A stretch of DNA of 64,000 nt from JAOBAU01 sp034667465 (lineage in GTDB: Bacteria; Acidobacteriota; Thermoanaerobaculia; Gp7-AA8): the NCBI GenBank assembly GCA_034667465.1, contig JAXDJV010000022.1, forward strand, positions 1-64,000, in the 5' to 3' direction. A program made the translations under genes and the position numbers. Below, piece by piece: positions 35,526 to 44,907 of this stretch (positions are counted from its first letter, which is position 1; every line of letters starts with the position of its first letter). Under the pieces are notes generated by a model, which saw only the letters and a list, made by a program, of their open reading frames with translations, searched no databases and had not been told where the DNA came from.

Positions 35526-35531
35526 TACACT
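35526..35531 (+). promoter_or_regulatory. Putative -10 box before a 19-codon ORF
   Basis: TACACT, then GACGTG, then ATG at 35538. The spacer is identical to the one at 4012-4017 (TAGAAT-GACGTG-ATG). This placement predicts a leaderless transcript. Confidence 0.4.
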
Positions 35532-35537
35532 GACGTG

Positions 35538-35597
35538 ATGGTGCAGTTTCCGTCCGTCCACACGGTCGATCACTGGCTCCTGTCGCTCTTCAAGTAA
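35538..35597 (+). CDS. 19-codon upstream ORF before the kinase gene
   Basis: Encodes MVQFPSVHTVDHWLLSLFK and stops 12 nt before the kinase ATG. It has a well-placed -10 box and lies in the leader of the kinase gene. It may be a leader peptide that couples or tunes kinase translation. No homologue is known to me, and it may also be chance. Confidence 0.35.
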   Translation: MVQFPSVHTVDHWLLSLFK

Positions 35598-35609
35598 GCT
35601 TCGCCATCG

Positions 35610-38192
35610 ATGCTTCCCGCGGAAACAATGCTTGGCCCGTACAGGATCGTCGCGCCCATCGGCGCCGGCGGGATGGGCGAGGTTTACCGCGCTGTCGACA
35701 CACGCCTCGGCCGCGAGGTGGCCGTCAAAGTTCTCACGCAGTCGATGTCGCACGACCGTGCCGCGCTGCAACGCTTCGAACAGGAAGCGCGCGCGGCCGG
35801 GATGCTCAACCATCCGAACATCCTCGCCGTCTTCGACGTCGGCACGTCCGGCGATCTGCACTACATCGTCTCCGAGCTCCTCGAAGGCGAATCACTTCGC
35901 GCGCGGCTCCGCACGTCCGGCGCGATTCCGCCGCGCAAAGCAACCGACTACGCGCAGCAGGTCGCGCGCGGCCTCGCCGCCGCCCACGAGAAGGGAATCG
36001 TTCATCGCGATCTGAAACCGGAGAACCTCTTCATCACGCGCGACGGCCAGGTGAAGATCCTCGACTTCGGTCTCGTGAAGCTGATGGCCGAGCGGCTTCC
36101 CGGATTACAACCGGCCGCCGAAGAACACGCGCCGACGATGCCGGTGACGCCGACCGAGCCCGGCCGTCTCCTCGGCACCGTCGGCTACATTTCGCCTGAA
36201 CAGATTCGCGGACTCGGCGGCGATCAGCGCTCCGACATCTTCTCGTTCGGCACGATCCTCTACGAGATGCTGACGGGACGCCAGGCGTTCCGCGGCGACA
36301 CGCCGGTCGAAACGCTGAACGCGATCCTGAAAGAAGATCCACCCGACTTCGCCGATCTCGATCTGCGCGTTCCCGAAGCGCTCGAGCGCGTCGTCCGGCA
36401 CTGCCTCGAGAAGAGCCCGGAGGAACGCTTTCAGTCGGCGCGCGATCTCGCTTTCAACCTCGGTGCGATCAGCGGTCTCACGGCCCAGGCCATCATCTAC
36501 TCGCCGTTCCCGCGCATCCGTTTGCGCTCGCTCGTTCGTCCTCTGCTGATCGCGCTCCTGGTCGCTGCCGCCATCGCCGCCGGATTCCTCATCGGACGCA
36601 AACAAGGCACGCGGCCGGCCGCGACGTTCAAACGAATCACGTTCCGCAGCGGCACGATCTTCTCCGCGCGATTCACTCCTGACGGCCAGACCGTTTTCTA
36701 CGGCGCGCGCTGGGCCGGGAATCCGGTGACGGTCTACTCCGCGCGCGCCGAATCACCGGAATCGCGCGACCTCGAGCTCGGCAAAGCCGATCTCTTTTCG
36801 GTGTCGTCGACGGGACAGCTGGCGATCTCGATCGGCTCGCATCCGATCGGCTACCTGCGCAACAGCGGCACGCTCGCGCAGGTTCCGATCTCCGGCGGCG
36901 CGCCGCGTGAGCTGCTCGAAGACGTTGAAGCGGCCGACTGGTCGCCGGATGGAAAATCGCTCGCGGTCGTGCGAACGATCGACGGCCGCTGCCGCCTCGA
37001 ATTTCCGGTCGGCAAAGTGCTCTACGAAACGGTCGGCTGGATCAGCCATCCGCGCGTCGATCCTCGCGGTGAATCGGTGGCGTTCCTCGATCATCCATTC
37101 GCGAATGACGATCGCGGCAGCGTCGCCGTCGTCGACGTCGCCACGCGCACGAAAAAACTCGTCGGCAACGAATGGCAGAGCGTGCAGGGACTGGCGTGGT
37201 ACGACAACGGCCGCGAGCTCTGGTTCGCCGGCGAGCGTCCCGGCAGCGCGCGCGCCGTGCACGCCGTGACCCTCGACGGGAAAGAGCGGCTGATCGCCGC
37301 GAGTCCCGGACCGCTCTGGCTGCACGACGTTTCGCGCGACGGCCGGCTGCTCGTCACGCACGAGAGCGTTCGCGCCGGCATCAACGCCGTCGTCGATGGA
37401 ACGACGCGCGATCTTTCCTGGCTCGACTACTCGGTCGTGCGCGATGTCTCCGCCGACGGCCGCACGATCGTCTTCTCCGAATCAGGCGAAGGCGGTGGCT
37501 CGATCTACGGCGTCTATCTCCGCCATACCGACGGCTCCCCTGCCATCCGCCTCGGCGACGGCACGACGGAATCGCTCTCGCCCGACGGCAAGTGGGTGCT
37601 GACCATTCCGCGCAACAAGAAACCGGCGCAGATCGTCGCGCTGCCGACCGGCACCGGCCAGCCGCACGCGGTGACGAGCGATTCGATCAGCCATCGCAAC
37701 GCCCGCTGGTTCCCCGACGGACAGCGCGTTCTCTTTCAGGGCAACCTTCCCGGACAACCGGCGCGACTCTGGGTGCAGAAGTTTTCGGGCGGCGCGCCGC
37801 GCGCGATCACGCCGCCGAACGTCGTCGGCACGCTCGTCACGCCTGATGGCGCGTCGGTGCTCGGCCGCGCCGGCGATCGCCGTTACTACTTCTTCCCCGT
37901 TGCCGGCGGAACGCCGGTCGCGGTTCCCGCGCTGCACGATGGTGATGTGCCGGTCCGCTTCAGTGACGACGGCGCATTCGTTTACGTCGGCACTTTCGCA
38001 AAAATCCCGGCGCTGCTCTCCAGGGTCGATCTGCAAAGCGGCGAGCGAACGGCATGGAGCACCGCCATGCCGGCCGATCCGTCGGGACTGATCAACGTCG
38101 GCCCGATCCTCGTCACGCCCGACGGCAGGCAGACCGTCTACAGCTACACGCGACTGCTAAGCGATCTCTATCTCGTCGACACGAAGCGATAG
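35610..38192 (+). CDS. Transmembrane Ser/Thr protein kinase with C-terminal beta-propeller
   Basis: An 860-residue protein. The N-terminal kinase domain (about 10-275) is complete: GAGGMGEVYRA glycine loop, lysine in VAVKVL (residue 40), HRDLKPEN (132-139), DFG in KILDFGL, and the GTVGYISPEQI activation segment. One membrane helix lies near 312-330. The outer part is a WD40/PD40-like propeller with repeats such as ARFTPDGQTVFYGA, DWSPDGKSLAVV and ARWFPDGQRVLFQG. This fusion is especially frequent in Acidobacteriota. The propeller probably senses an extracytoplasmic ligand. Substrates are unknown. Confidence 0.95.
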   Translation: MLPAETMLGPYRIVAPIGAGGMGEVYRAVDTRLGREVAVKVLTQSMSHDRAALQRFEQEARAAGMLNHPNILAVFDVGTSGDLHYIVSELLEGESLRARLRTSGAIPPRKATDYAQQVARGLAAAHEKGIVHRDLKPENLFITRDGQVKILDFGLVKLMAERLPGLQPAAEEHAPTMPVTPTEPGRLLGTVGYISPEQIRGLGGDQRSDIFSFGTILYEMLTGRQAFRGDTPVETLNAILKEDPPDFADLDLRVPEALERVVRHCLEKSPEERFQSARDLAFNLGAISGLTAQAIIYSPFPRIRLRSLVRPLLIALLVAAAIAAGFLIGRKQGTRPAATFKRITFRSGTIFSARFTPDGQTVFYGARWAGNPVTVYSARAESPESRDLELGKADLFSVSSTGQLAISIGSHPIGYLRNSGTLAQVPISGGAPRELLEDVEAADWSPDGKSLAVVRTIDGRCRLEFPVGKVLYETVGWISHPRVDPRGESVAFLDHPFANDDRGSVAVVDVATRTKKLVGNEWQSVQGLAWYDNGRELWFAGERPGSARAVHAVTLDGKERLIAASPGPLWLHDVSRDGRLLVTHESVRAGINAVVDGTTRDLSWLDYSVVRDVSADGRTIVFSESGEGGGSIYGVYLRHTDGSPAIRLGDGTTESLSPDGKWVLTIPRNKKPAQIVALPTGTGQPHAVTSDSISHRNARWFPDGQRVLFQGNLPGQPARLWVQKFSGGAPRAITPPNVVGTLVTPDGASVLGRAGDRRYYFFPVAGGTPVAVPALHDGDVPVRFSDDGAFVYVGTFAKIPALLSRVDLQSGERTAWSTAMPADPSGLINVGPILVTPDGRQTVYSYTRLLSDLYLVDTKR

Positions 38193-38195
38193 CCG

Positions 38196-39413
38196 TTACT
38201 CCGCGGTGCGCCGCCGCGCGCCAAACGAAACGATCCGTCCCGCGATGCGGCGATCGGCTCCGTCGATCTTCTCGTATGCGATGAGAAACGTTCCGTTGCC
38301 GAGCGCGATCACCGATGGATCGCTTTCATCTGCCGGCGTCGAAGCGATCGACAGCGGCGTCACACGTCCCTCGCGATCGAGCGATGCCGCGACGATGTCG
38401 TGATCGCCGACGGCCAGCTTCGTCCGCCAGACGGTCAGGTAGCGATCGCCGTCGGTCGCGATGTCGACGGCGGACGGCGACGCGTCGGCGCTGAATGTGC
38501 CGAGGACGCGTGGCGAATGCACGGCGTACCAGGTTTCGTCGGATGTGGTCAGCTGCGCGGCGACGACGTCGCCTCCGCGCGACTGATCGCCGCGCAGCCA
38601 CGCGAAGAGCGTGTCTCGGCCGTTGCTCTCGATCGCGGGAAGGCTGTCGCTCTCGAATCCGAATGAATACGTGAGCCACGAGCTGCTGGTCAGCAGGAGT
38701 CGATAGCCCTGCGGATAGATGCGGCATCCGGGTCCGTCGGTGCAGGAACCGTTGAACGGTCCGCCGTGAACGCGGCATTGATCGGCACAGGTGTAGTCGG
38801 GACCATTCACCCGCTCGCCGCTGATGAGCTGCAGCGAATCGCCAACCACCATGTCGCTGGTCGTAAAGCCGAGGGTGTAGCCGGAGACGGATCCGTCAGG
38901 CTCGAGGCGCCAGAGAAAGATGCCGACGGCAATGCACGTCACCGCGCCCGAACGAACGACCGGACGCGCCGGCGTATAGAGCGTGACGAGCATCCGCGGT
39001 TCGGACGGCTGCAGAGCTCCGTCGAGACGACAGAACATCACCGATGGTGTGGTCTGCAACCTGCCGCGTTCCAGCCAGGCGAGCACGAAGCCGTTTCCAT
39101 CCGGCGCGGCCGCGATTGAAGGAAAGCTCGCGTCGATCATCGACGGAATCACACGCGTCGCGCCGATCGCGTGCGCGCTGTTGTCGAGGCGCGTGACGTG
39201 AACGCGCTCGACGCCATCGGACGTGAGCATGCTCCAGGCGATTGCGACGCCTGCGCGATCGCGCGCCATCACGACCGCAGTTCGCGGAATCGAAAACGTC
39301 GCGTTGCTGGCGGCGAGCGGACCGGAGACGACTTCCGGACCGACGACCGGCTGCGCGATCGCAGCAAGGGATGAGAAGAGAAACACTACGACTGCAAGGG
39401 AAAGGGGGCGCAC
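38196..39413 (-). CDS. Exported propeller-like hypothetical protein
   Basis: About 405 residues. A signal peptide (MRPLSLAVVVFLFSSLAAIA) is followed by repeated beta-propeller-like blades: VAIAWSMLTSDGVERVHVTR, GFVLAWLERGRLQ, RYLTVWRTKLAVGDHDIVAA, and TFLIAYEKIDGADRRI. A Cys-rich insert (YTCADQCRVHGGPFNGSC) lies mid-protein. No enzymatic motif is seen. The start is uncertain: GTG 39413 gives the neatest signal peptide, while GTG 39419 or TTG 39452 are possible. It converges with the kinase gene, 3 bp apart. Confidence 0.7.
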   Translation of the reverse strand: MRPLSLAVVVFLFSSLAAIAQPVVGPEVVSGPLAASNATFSIPRTAVVMARDRAGVAIAWSMLTSDGVERVHVTRLDNSAHAIGATRVIPSMIDASFPSIAAAPDGNGFVLAWLERGRLQTTPSVMFCRLDGALQPSEPRMLVTLYTPARPVVRSGAVTCIAVGIFLWRLEPDGSVSGYTLGFTTSDMVVGDSLQLISGERVNGPDYTCADQCRVHGGPFNGSCTDGPGCRIYPQGYRLLLTSSSWLTYSFGFESDSLPAIESNGRDTLFAWLRGDQSRGGDVVAAQLTTSDETWYAVHSPRVLGTFSADASPSAVDIATDGDRYLTVWRTKLAVGDHDIVAASLDREGRVTPLSIASTPADESDPSVIALGNGTFLIAYEKIDGADRRIAGRIVSFGARRRTAE

Positions 39414-39528
39414 TCCCACAGATACGGCGATGGAGGGCAATCCGTCCAGCAACGGATGCCACTGTGGTCAGGCCGCGGTTGCGTTTGCCGCACGTCGTGC
39501 GTCCAACAGCGCGACGGAGGAAACGCGA

Positions 39529-40407
39529 ATGCGCAACGTGCTCGCAGTGATCGGAATCGTGATGTTGCTGTCGTCCTGCAAAAAGGTGGCAACCGAAACT
39601 GCCACGCAGATCGCGGCACCGAAACCGGTGTCCACCCCTTCGCGAGCCGTTGCTGATTTCGCGTCCGGCGCAGGAGTCAGCAACTCATCTGCAGTCGCCC
39701 CTCCGCCGGCCCCGGTCGCGCCGGAACCGCGCATGATCGTTCGCACCGCATCGCTGTCGCTGATCGTCAGCGATGCGCGCAAAGCGATGGACGCCGTCAC
39801 GCAGACCGCCGCGCAACTCGGCGGCTACGTCACGGAGTCGAAGCAGTGGCGCGAAAGCGATCAGCTGCGCGGCACGGTCACCGTCCGCGTTCCGTCAGCA
39901 CGATTCGACGAGATGATCGGCACCGCGAAAAAGTCGTCGGTCCGCGTGCAAAGCGAAACGAGCTCCGGACAGGACGTTACACAGGCGTTCTCTGACCTCG
40001 GCGCTCAGCTGCGCAACGCCGAGGCGGCGGAACATGAGTTGCGCGAACTGCTGACGACCGTGCGCCAGCGAACGCAGCGCGCGAACGACGTCCTCGAAGT
40101 ATTCGCGCGCCTCAGCGAAGTGCGCGGACAGATCGAACAACTCAAAGGCCGGATGCAGTACCTCTCTCAGGTCAGCGCGATGTCGGCGATCACCTTCGAG
40201 CTCGTGCCGGACGTCATCGCGCAGCCGGTCGTCGAGCAGAGCTGGAGCGCGCGCGCCGTCGCACACGACGCCGTCCGCAATCTCATCTCGCTGCTTCAGT
40301 GGCTCGCGGAGATCGCCATCAGCGCCGCGATCTACTTCACGCCGTTCGTGCTGCTTCTCCTTCTCGCCATTGCGTTGATCAGGAGGTTCCGCCGTTCCGC
40401 GGCCTGA
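39529..40407 (+). CDS. DUF4349-family lipoprotein
   Basis: A 292-residue protein. A lipobox (MLLSSC, cysteine about 17) is followed by a Pro/Ala linker. The DUF4349 core then reads MIVRTASLSLIVSDARKAMD, GGYVTESKQWRESDQLRGTVTVRVPSARFDEM, and a long coiled coil (LRNAEAAEHELRELLTTVRQR, LSEVRGQIEQLKGRMQYL). A C-terminal membrane helix and RRFRR anchor close it. DUF4349 proteins are envelope coiled coils of unknown function. GGAGG supports ATG 39529. Confidence 0.85.
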   Translation: MRNVLAVIGIVMLLSSCKKVATETATQIAAPKPVSTPSRAVADFASGAGVSNSSAVAPPPAPVAPEPRMIVRTASLSLIVSDARKAMDAVTQTAAQLGGYVTESKQWRESDQLRGTVTVRVPSARFDEMIGTAKKSSVRVQSETSSGQDVTQAFSDLGAQLRNAEAAEHELRELLTTVRQRTQRANDVLEVFARLSEVRGQIEQLKGRMQYLSQVSAMSAITFELVPDVIAQPVVEQSWSARAVAHDAVRNLISLLQWLAEIAISAAIYFTPFVLLLLLAIALIRRFRRSAA

Positions 40408-40408
40408 G

Positions 40409-42280
40409 CTACTTTCCCTGCCGCTTCAGAATCGCATCCATCTCGTCCATCACGCGGTTCATTCGCTTGATGGTCAGCTCGAGCGGCTGCGAAGTCGTCA
40501 TGTCGACGCCCGCATCTTTCAGCAGATCGATCGGATACTTCGAGCCGCCGGCGGAAAGGAACTTCAGGTATCGCTTTGTCGCATCCTTGTCGCCGCTGAG
40601 CACTTTCTCCGACAGCGCGGCCGACGCCGTGTACGACGTCGCGTACTGAAAGACGTAGTAGTTGCGATAGAAGTGCGGCACGTTCGCCCATTCGTGCGCG
40701 ACGAAATCGTCGACGACCATCACGCCCTTGTCGTGGCCGTAGTACTTCTTCGTGATGTCGGCGTAGAGCTTGTCGAGCGCGTCACCGGTCAGCGGCTTTC
40801 CTTTCTCCGCGAGCTCGTGGGCGCGCAGCTCGAACTCCGCGAACTGCGTCTGCCGAAAAACGGTTCCCTTGATGCTCTCCAGGTAATTGCCGAGCAGCGA
40901 GAGGCGCGCGCGATCGTCTTTGATGTTGTGCAGCATGTAGTCGATCAGCAGCGCTTCGTTGAACGTCGACGCGACCTCGGCTACGAACGTCGGATAGCTC
41001 GCCGTCGCGTACGGCTGCGTCTTGTTCGAGAAGTAGCTCTGCATCGTGTGTCCGAGCTCGTGCGCCAGCGTCGACATGTCGTCGTATCTGCCGTTGTAAT
41101 TAATCAACATGTACGGGTGAACGTCGTACGCCGCGCCCATCGAGTACGCGCCGGAGCGCTTGCCGTCGTTCGGATAGAGATCGATCCAGCGCTCGTTCAT
41201 GGCGCGCTGAATGACGGACATGTAATCACTGCCGAGCGGCGCCAGCGCAGCCAGAATATTTTTCTGCGCCTCGGCGATCGGATACTCGAGCTTCACGTTC
41301 TCGACGAGCGGCGCGTAGAGATCGTAGTAATGCAGTTCGTCGAGCCCGAGGATCCGCTTGCGGAGGCGGAGGTAACGGTGGAACGTGTCGAGGTTCGCGT
41401 TCACACCGTCGACGAGACTCGTGTAGACCGACACCGGAAGATTCGGTGAATCGAGCGCCGCTTCGACCGTCGAGTTGTAGTGGCGCGCGCGCATCCTGAA
41501 GAGATCGCTCTGGACTTTCCCGTTAAAGGTCGCGCCGAAGGTGGCGCGATAGCGGCCGAGCTCATTGAAGAACGCGGCCATGACTTTCTTCCGATCTTCG
41601 CGATTCGAGCCGGCCCGATATTCGTTGAACGCCGCCTTGTCGAGCTTCACCGTTTTGCCGTCGCTCAGCGTCACCATCGGATACGGGAAATCGGCGTCAG
41701 CGAAGATGTTGAAGACGTCGGATGCGGTGCCGGTCATCAGTCCGGCGTCGGCGATCAGCTTCTCTTCCGACTCGCTGCCAGTGTGCGGCTGACGGCGCAC
41801 GATGTCGTTGAGGTAGACGTCGTAAACGCGCAGCTTCGGTTCCGCCTGCATGAACGAATCGATCTTCGCGCGATCGATCTTCAGGATCTCCGGCTCCGCC
41901 CACGCCGTTTCGCTGTCGATGGTCGTGCCGAGCTGGCGCATCTCGTTCTTCATCGCCTGATACGTCGAGACGCGCGTGTCCTGATCGGACTTGAGGAACG
42001 CGTACGCGTAAAGTCGCGCCGCGTCCCTGTTGATGCGCGTGGCAGCGTCGAGCGCCGTCAGCATCGCCTGCGGCGACGAAGCGAGCGTTCCCTTGTACTG
42101 CCGCAGCGACGGCACCTCGGCCGCGAGCTTCTCCTTCGCCGCGCGCCACGCTTCATCGCTCGCGAAGATCGGCGTCAGATCCCACTTGTACGTGTCGGCG
42201 ACCTTCTCGCGGTCGCGCGCCTGAGCGAGCGCGGAGCCGGCGATGGAGAGCGAGAGCAGAGCGATGGCGAAGTTCTTCAT
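40409..42280 (-). CDS. pepF: Exported oligoendopeptidase F (M3 family)
   Basis: A 623-residue zinc peptidase. The active site is in STLAHELGHTMQSYF (about 405-420), with the third ligand in VAEVASTFNEALL. PepF-type regions YKWDLTPIFASDEAWRAAKE and FDVHPYMLINYNGRYDD-like segments are present. Unusually for this mostly cytosolic family, it begins with a signal peptide (MKNFAIALLSLSIAGSALAQ). It would therefore cut oligopeptides outside the cytoplasm, in line with the nearby secreted M4 and M2 peptidases. Confidence 0.92.
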   Translation of the reverse strand: MKNFAIALLSLSIAGSALAQARDREKVADTYKWDLTPIFASDEAWRAAKEKLAAEVPSLRQYKGTLASSPQAMLTALDAATRINRDAARLYAYAFLKSDQDTRVSTYQAMKNEMRQLGTTIDSETAWAEPEILKIDRAKIDSFMQAEPKLRVYDVYLNDIVRRQPHTGSESEEKLIADAGLMTGTASDVFNIFADADFPYPMVTLSDGKTVKLDKAAFNEYRAGSNREDRKKVMAAFFNELGRYRATFGATFNGKVQSDLFRMRARHYNSTVEAALDSPNLPVSVYTSLVDGVNANLDTFHRYLRLRKRILGLDELHYYDLYAPLVENVKLEYPIAEAQKNILAALAPLGSDYMSVIQRAMNERWIDLYPNDGKRSGAYSMGAAYDVHPYMLINYNGRYDDMSTLAHELGHTMQSYFSNKTQPYATASYPTFVAEVASTFNEALLIDYMLHNIKDDRARLSLLGNYLESIKGTVFRQTQFAEFELRAHELAEKGKPLTGDALDKLYADITKKYYGHDKGVMVVDDFVAHEWANVPHFYRNYYVFQYATSYTASAALSEKVLSGDKDATKRYLKFLSAGGSKYPIDLLKDAGVDMTTSQPLELTIKRMNRVMDEMDAILKRQGK

Positions 42281-42356
42281 GTCGCGACCGTATACGGATC
42301 GGCTCGACGAAAGTTGAAACGTTTCTGTATCCAAATCCGTCGAAAGGAGGGAGAGA

Positions 42357-42692
42357 ATGGAGATGATGAAACGGGTCCCGCTGTTTGCCGCGCTCCTTCT
42401 CTGTGCCGCCGGCGCCGCGTTCGCGGACGAAGCGACGCCGGCGCCCGACTACTCACGCGAAGCACTGCTGCTGATCACGCGCGACATGCCGGCGCGTCCG
42501 GTGCGGCCGGTGTCGTTCGCGGAGCTCGGCGTCATCTCGATTCGGACGCCGTTCGGACGCGCGCATGTTTCGTATCTGCCGCTGCCGCCGCTGCAGGGAA
42601 GCCTTCCGCGCACGACGCTCGAGTGGCCGAATCCGTTCGCGCTGACGAACACCGAGATCGCCATGACGCCGGAAACGTTCGCGCGTCACTAG
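42357..42692 (+). CDS. Small secreted protein of unknown function
   Basis: A 111-residue protein. The signal peptide MEMMKRVPLFAALLLCAAGA is cleaved near AFA. The mature part is proline-rich (PARPVRPVSFAELGVISIRT, LPLPPLQG) with no cysteines. A strong Shine-Dalgarno (AAAGGAGGGAG) precedes the ATG. No family was recognised. It lies between divergently and co-directionally placed peptidase genes. Confidence 0.65.
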   Translation: MEMMKRVPLFAALLLCAAGAAFADEATPAPDYSREALLLITRDMPARPVRPVSFAELGVISIRTPFGRAHVSYLPLPPLQGSLPRTTLEWPNPFALTNTEIAMTPETFARH

Positions 42693-42870
42693 AGTTCGCA
42701 ACGCGGCCACAAGAGCTCGTTCCGCTGCCGAACGCAACAGGCGCATTGCCTTCACCAGGATCTCCGCACATCCACATGTTTAGCGCGCCCATCCATAGTG
42801 ATGGAATTCTAGTCTTATTATTTGCCTTTATTGCGGATGGTTCAGCAATCCCAATCAAAGGAGACCCGCC

Positions 42871-44796
42871 ATGAAGTCCAAGCTCCCACGACTGACCTCT
42901 CGCTCGATCATCATCACTCTTGCAGTCATCGGTTTAGCATTCGGCGGCCCCGTCCGGGCAGCTGATCAATCGCGCGGTCGCGGACTATCCGCCGACCAGG
43001 TCACCCGACTCCGCGCGTTCTCGCAGGTGACGCACTTCTCTGCCGATCCTTCCGGAATCCCGACGGCCATCACCGGCCGGCTCGGCTACATCGGTTTCGG
43101 ACCGGCGGAGCACAGCGTTCATGGCTACCTCGCGACGCTTCTGCCGCTCCTCAAAGGCGGCGGCGAAGAACAGTTTCGCAACCTGCGCGTGCAACGCGAT
43201 AAAGCAGGCGTCGCTCATCTGCGGATGGAAGAACAATTCCGCGGCCTGCCGATCGTCGGCGCGGAACTGGTCGTTCATGTGAACGAAATCACAGGCGAGG
43301 TGACCGGAGTGAACGGTCGATTCGCGCCGGCCGTCGGTCTTCCCGTCTCTCCTGGCATCGATCGCAGCCTCGCCATGACGACGGCTCTTCGCGAGACGTC
43401 GATCGCCGCGCCCAAACTCCTCGAGACGCCGTATCTGACTTACGTGCTCGACCCGGCCGGCTCGCCGCACCTCGCGTGGGCTGCCCGCGTTGAATACAAG
43501 GATCAGCAGGGATACGAACAGGACCGTCTCTTCGCCGATGCGACCGACGGACATCTCATCGCAAAGCACGGACTGATCATGCGCGCGAAGTACCGCAAGA
43601 TCTACGACGCCGGCCACGGTACGTCACTCCCCGGAACGCTGCTCTTCCAGGAAGGGGGATCGTCGTCGGACGTCGACGCCCAGAAGGCTTATGAATACAC
43701 CGGCAACGCGTATGACTACTTCTCTGGACGCCAGGGACGCGACTCGTGGGACGGCAGCGGTGGCCAGCTGATCTCCACCGTTCACTACAGCAGCAGTTAC
43801 AACAACGCGTTCTGGAACGGCAGCCAGCTGGTGTTCGGCGATGGCGATGGCACGCAGTTCATCGGCTTTGCGCGCGGCCTCGACGTCGTTGCCCACGAGC
43901 TGACTCACGGTGTCACACAGCAAAGTGCCGGTCTCATATACGCGAACGAGTCGGGCGCGCTGAACGAGGCGATGTCCGACATCTTCGGCGCCGCGACGGA
44001 AGCGAACGTCCGCGGCCTCAGCAGCGACACCTGGAAAGTCGGGGAAGACATCAAGACGCCGGGTACCTCCGGCGATGCTTTGCGCTACATGAACAACCCG
44101 ACCCAGGACGGCAGTTCAACGGACTATTACCCTGAGCGTTACACCGGCAGTGCCGACAACGGCGGCGTGCACTCGAACTCCGGGATCGGAAATCTGGCGT
44201 TCTATCTTCTTTCGCAGGGTGGAAGCCACCCGCGCAGCAAGACCACCGTCAGCGTCTCCGGCATCGGCATGACCAGCGCGGAAGACATCTTCTACCGCGC
44301 GCTCACGGCGTACATGGGTGCGTCAACCGGTTTCCAGGACGCGCGCGACAACACGATCCAGGCTGCGAGCGATCTGTTCGGACCGTGCTCCAGCCAGACC
44401 GAGTCGGCCGGAAAGGCGTGGGACGCCGTCGGTGCGCCGCGAAGCCCCGGCCATGACGACGAACCGAACAACAGCCCCACGGACGCGACCGCGCTGCAGC
44501 CGTACTCGAGCTACAACGTCGGGTACCTCTGCTCGTCAGGCGACTCGGACTGGTTCTCGGTCAACAAGGTCAGCTCGTACAGCGGCCTGACCATCGACCT
44601 CTATCCCCCGTCGAACGGCGACTACGACCTGGAGCTGTGGCAGGGCGGACAACGCGACGGAAGCTACAACACCGGCAACGGAGCCCACGAGGGCTTCACC
44701 TGGTATTACGGCAGCGGCATCTTCTACATCAGAGTCATCGGGAAGAACGGCTCGTCATCGACGACTTCGCCGTATTCGCTTGCCGTCTATCAATGA
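42871..44796 (+). CDS. Secreted thermolysin-type metalloprotease (M4) with PPC domain
   Basis: A 641-residue preproprotein. Signal peptide (about 1-30), an FTP/PepSY-type propeptide (about 40-235, GVAHLRMEEQFRGLPIVGAE), then the M4 catalytic domain. Zinc and catalytic residues are in HELTH (342-346) and the downstream ESGALNEAMSD; the third His region is NGGVHSNSGIGN. After AWDAVGAP comes a C-terminal PPC domain (DEPNNSPTDATALQP, DSDWFSV, PYSLAVYQ). The propeptide and PPC are normally cut off on activation. AAAGGAGA precedes the ATG. An AT-rich 178-bp leader lies upstream. Confidence 0.95.
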   Translation: MKSKLPRLTSRSIIITLAVIGLAFGGPVRAADQSRGRGLSADQVTRLRAFSQVTHFSADPSGIPTAITGRLGYIGFGPAEHSVHGYLATLLPLLKGGGEEQFRNLRVQRDKAGVAHLRMEEQFRGLPIVGAELVVHVNEITGEVTGVNGRFAPAVGLPVSPGIDRSLAMTTALRETSIAAPKLLETPYLTYVLDPAGSPHLAWAARVEYKDQQGYEQDRLFADATDGHLIAKHGLIMRAKYRKIYDAGHGTSLPGTLLFQEGGSSSDVDAQKAYEYTGNAYDYFSGRQGRDSWDGSGGQLISTVHYSSSYNNAFWNGSQLVFGDGDGTQFIGFARGLDVVAHELTHGVTQQSAGLIYANESGALNEAMSDIFGAATEANVRGLSSDTWKVGEDIKTPGTSGDALRYMNNPTQDGSSTDYYPERYTGSADNGGVHSNSGIGNLAFYLLSQGGSHPRSKTTVSVSGIGMTSAEDIFYRALTAYMGASTGFQDARDNTIQAASDLFGPCSSQTESAGKAWDAVGAPRSPGHDDEPNNSPTDATALQPYSSYNVGYLCSSGDSDWFSVNKVSSYSGLTIDLYPPSNGDYDLELWQGGQRDGSYNTGNGAHEGFTWYYGSGIFYIRVIGKNGSSSTTSPYSLAVYQ

Positions 44797-44831
44797 TCCA
44801 TTCATAAGCTGAACCGGCGCTGCACCTGAAC

Positions 44832-44862
44832 GCGCGCCATCGTCGAAAAGGCGATGGCGCGC
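44832..44862 (+). terminator. Stem-loop after the M4 protease gene
   Basis: GCGCGCCATCG (44832-44842) and CGATGGCGCGC (44852-44862) form a perfect 11-bp stem with a 9-nt loop, 36 bp after the protease stop. There is no T-run, so termination would be weak; it could instead be a 3'-end stabiliser. Confidence 0.5.
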
Positions 44863-44907
44863 GAACAGGCGCCTGGACAGCAACCGAAGCAACCGCGTAC
44901 TACGCGC

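Noticed and set aside
44854..44907. An earlier ATG (44854) for the large secreted protein
   Set aside because: It lies in the 3' arm of a perfect hairpin and gives an odd hydrophilic stretch before the signal peptide; ATG 44908 gives a standard signal peptide.
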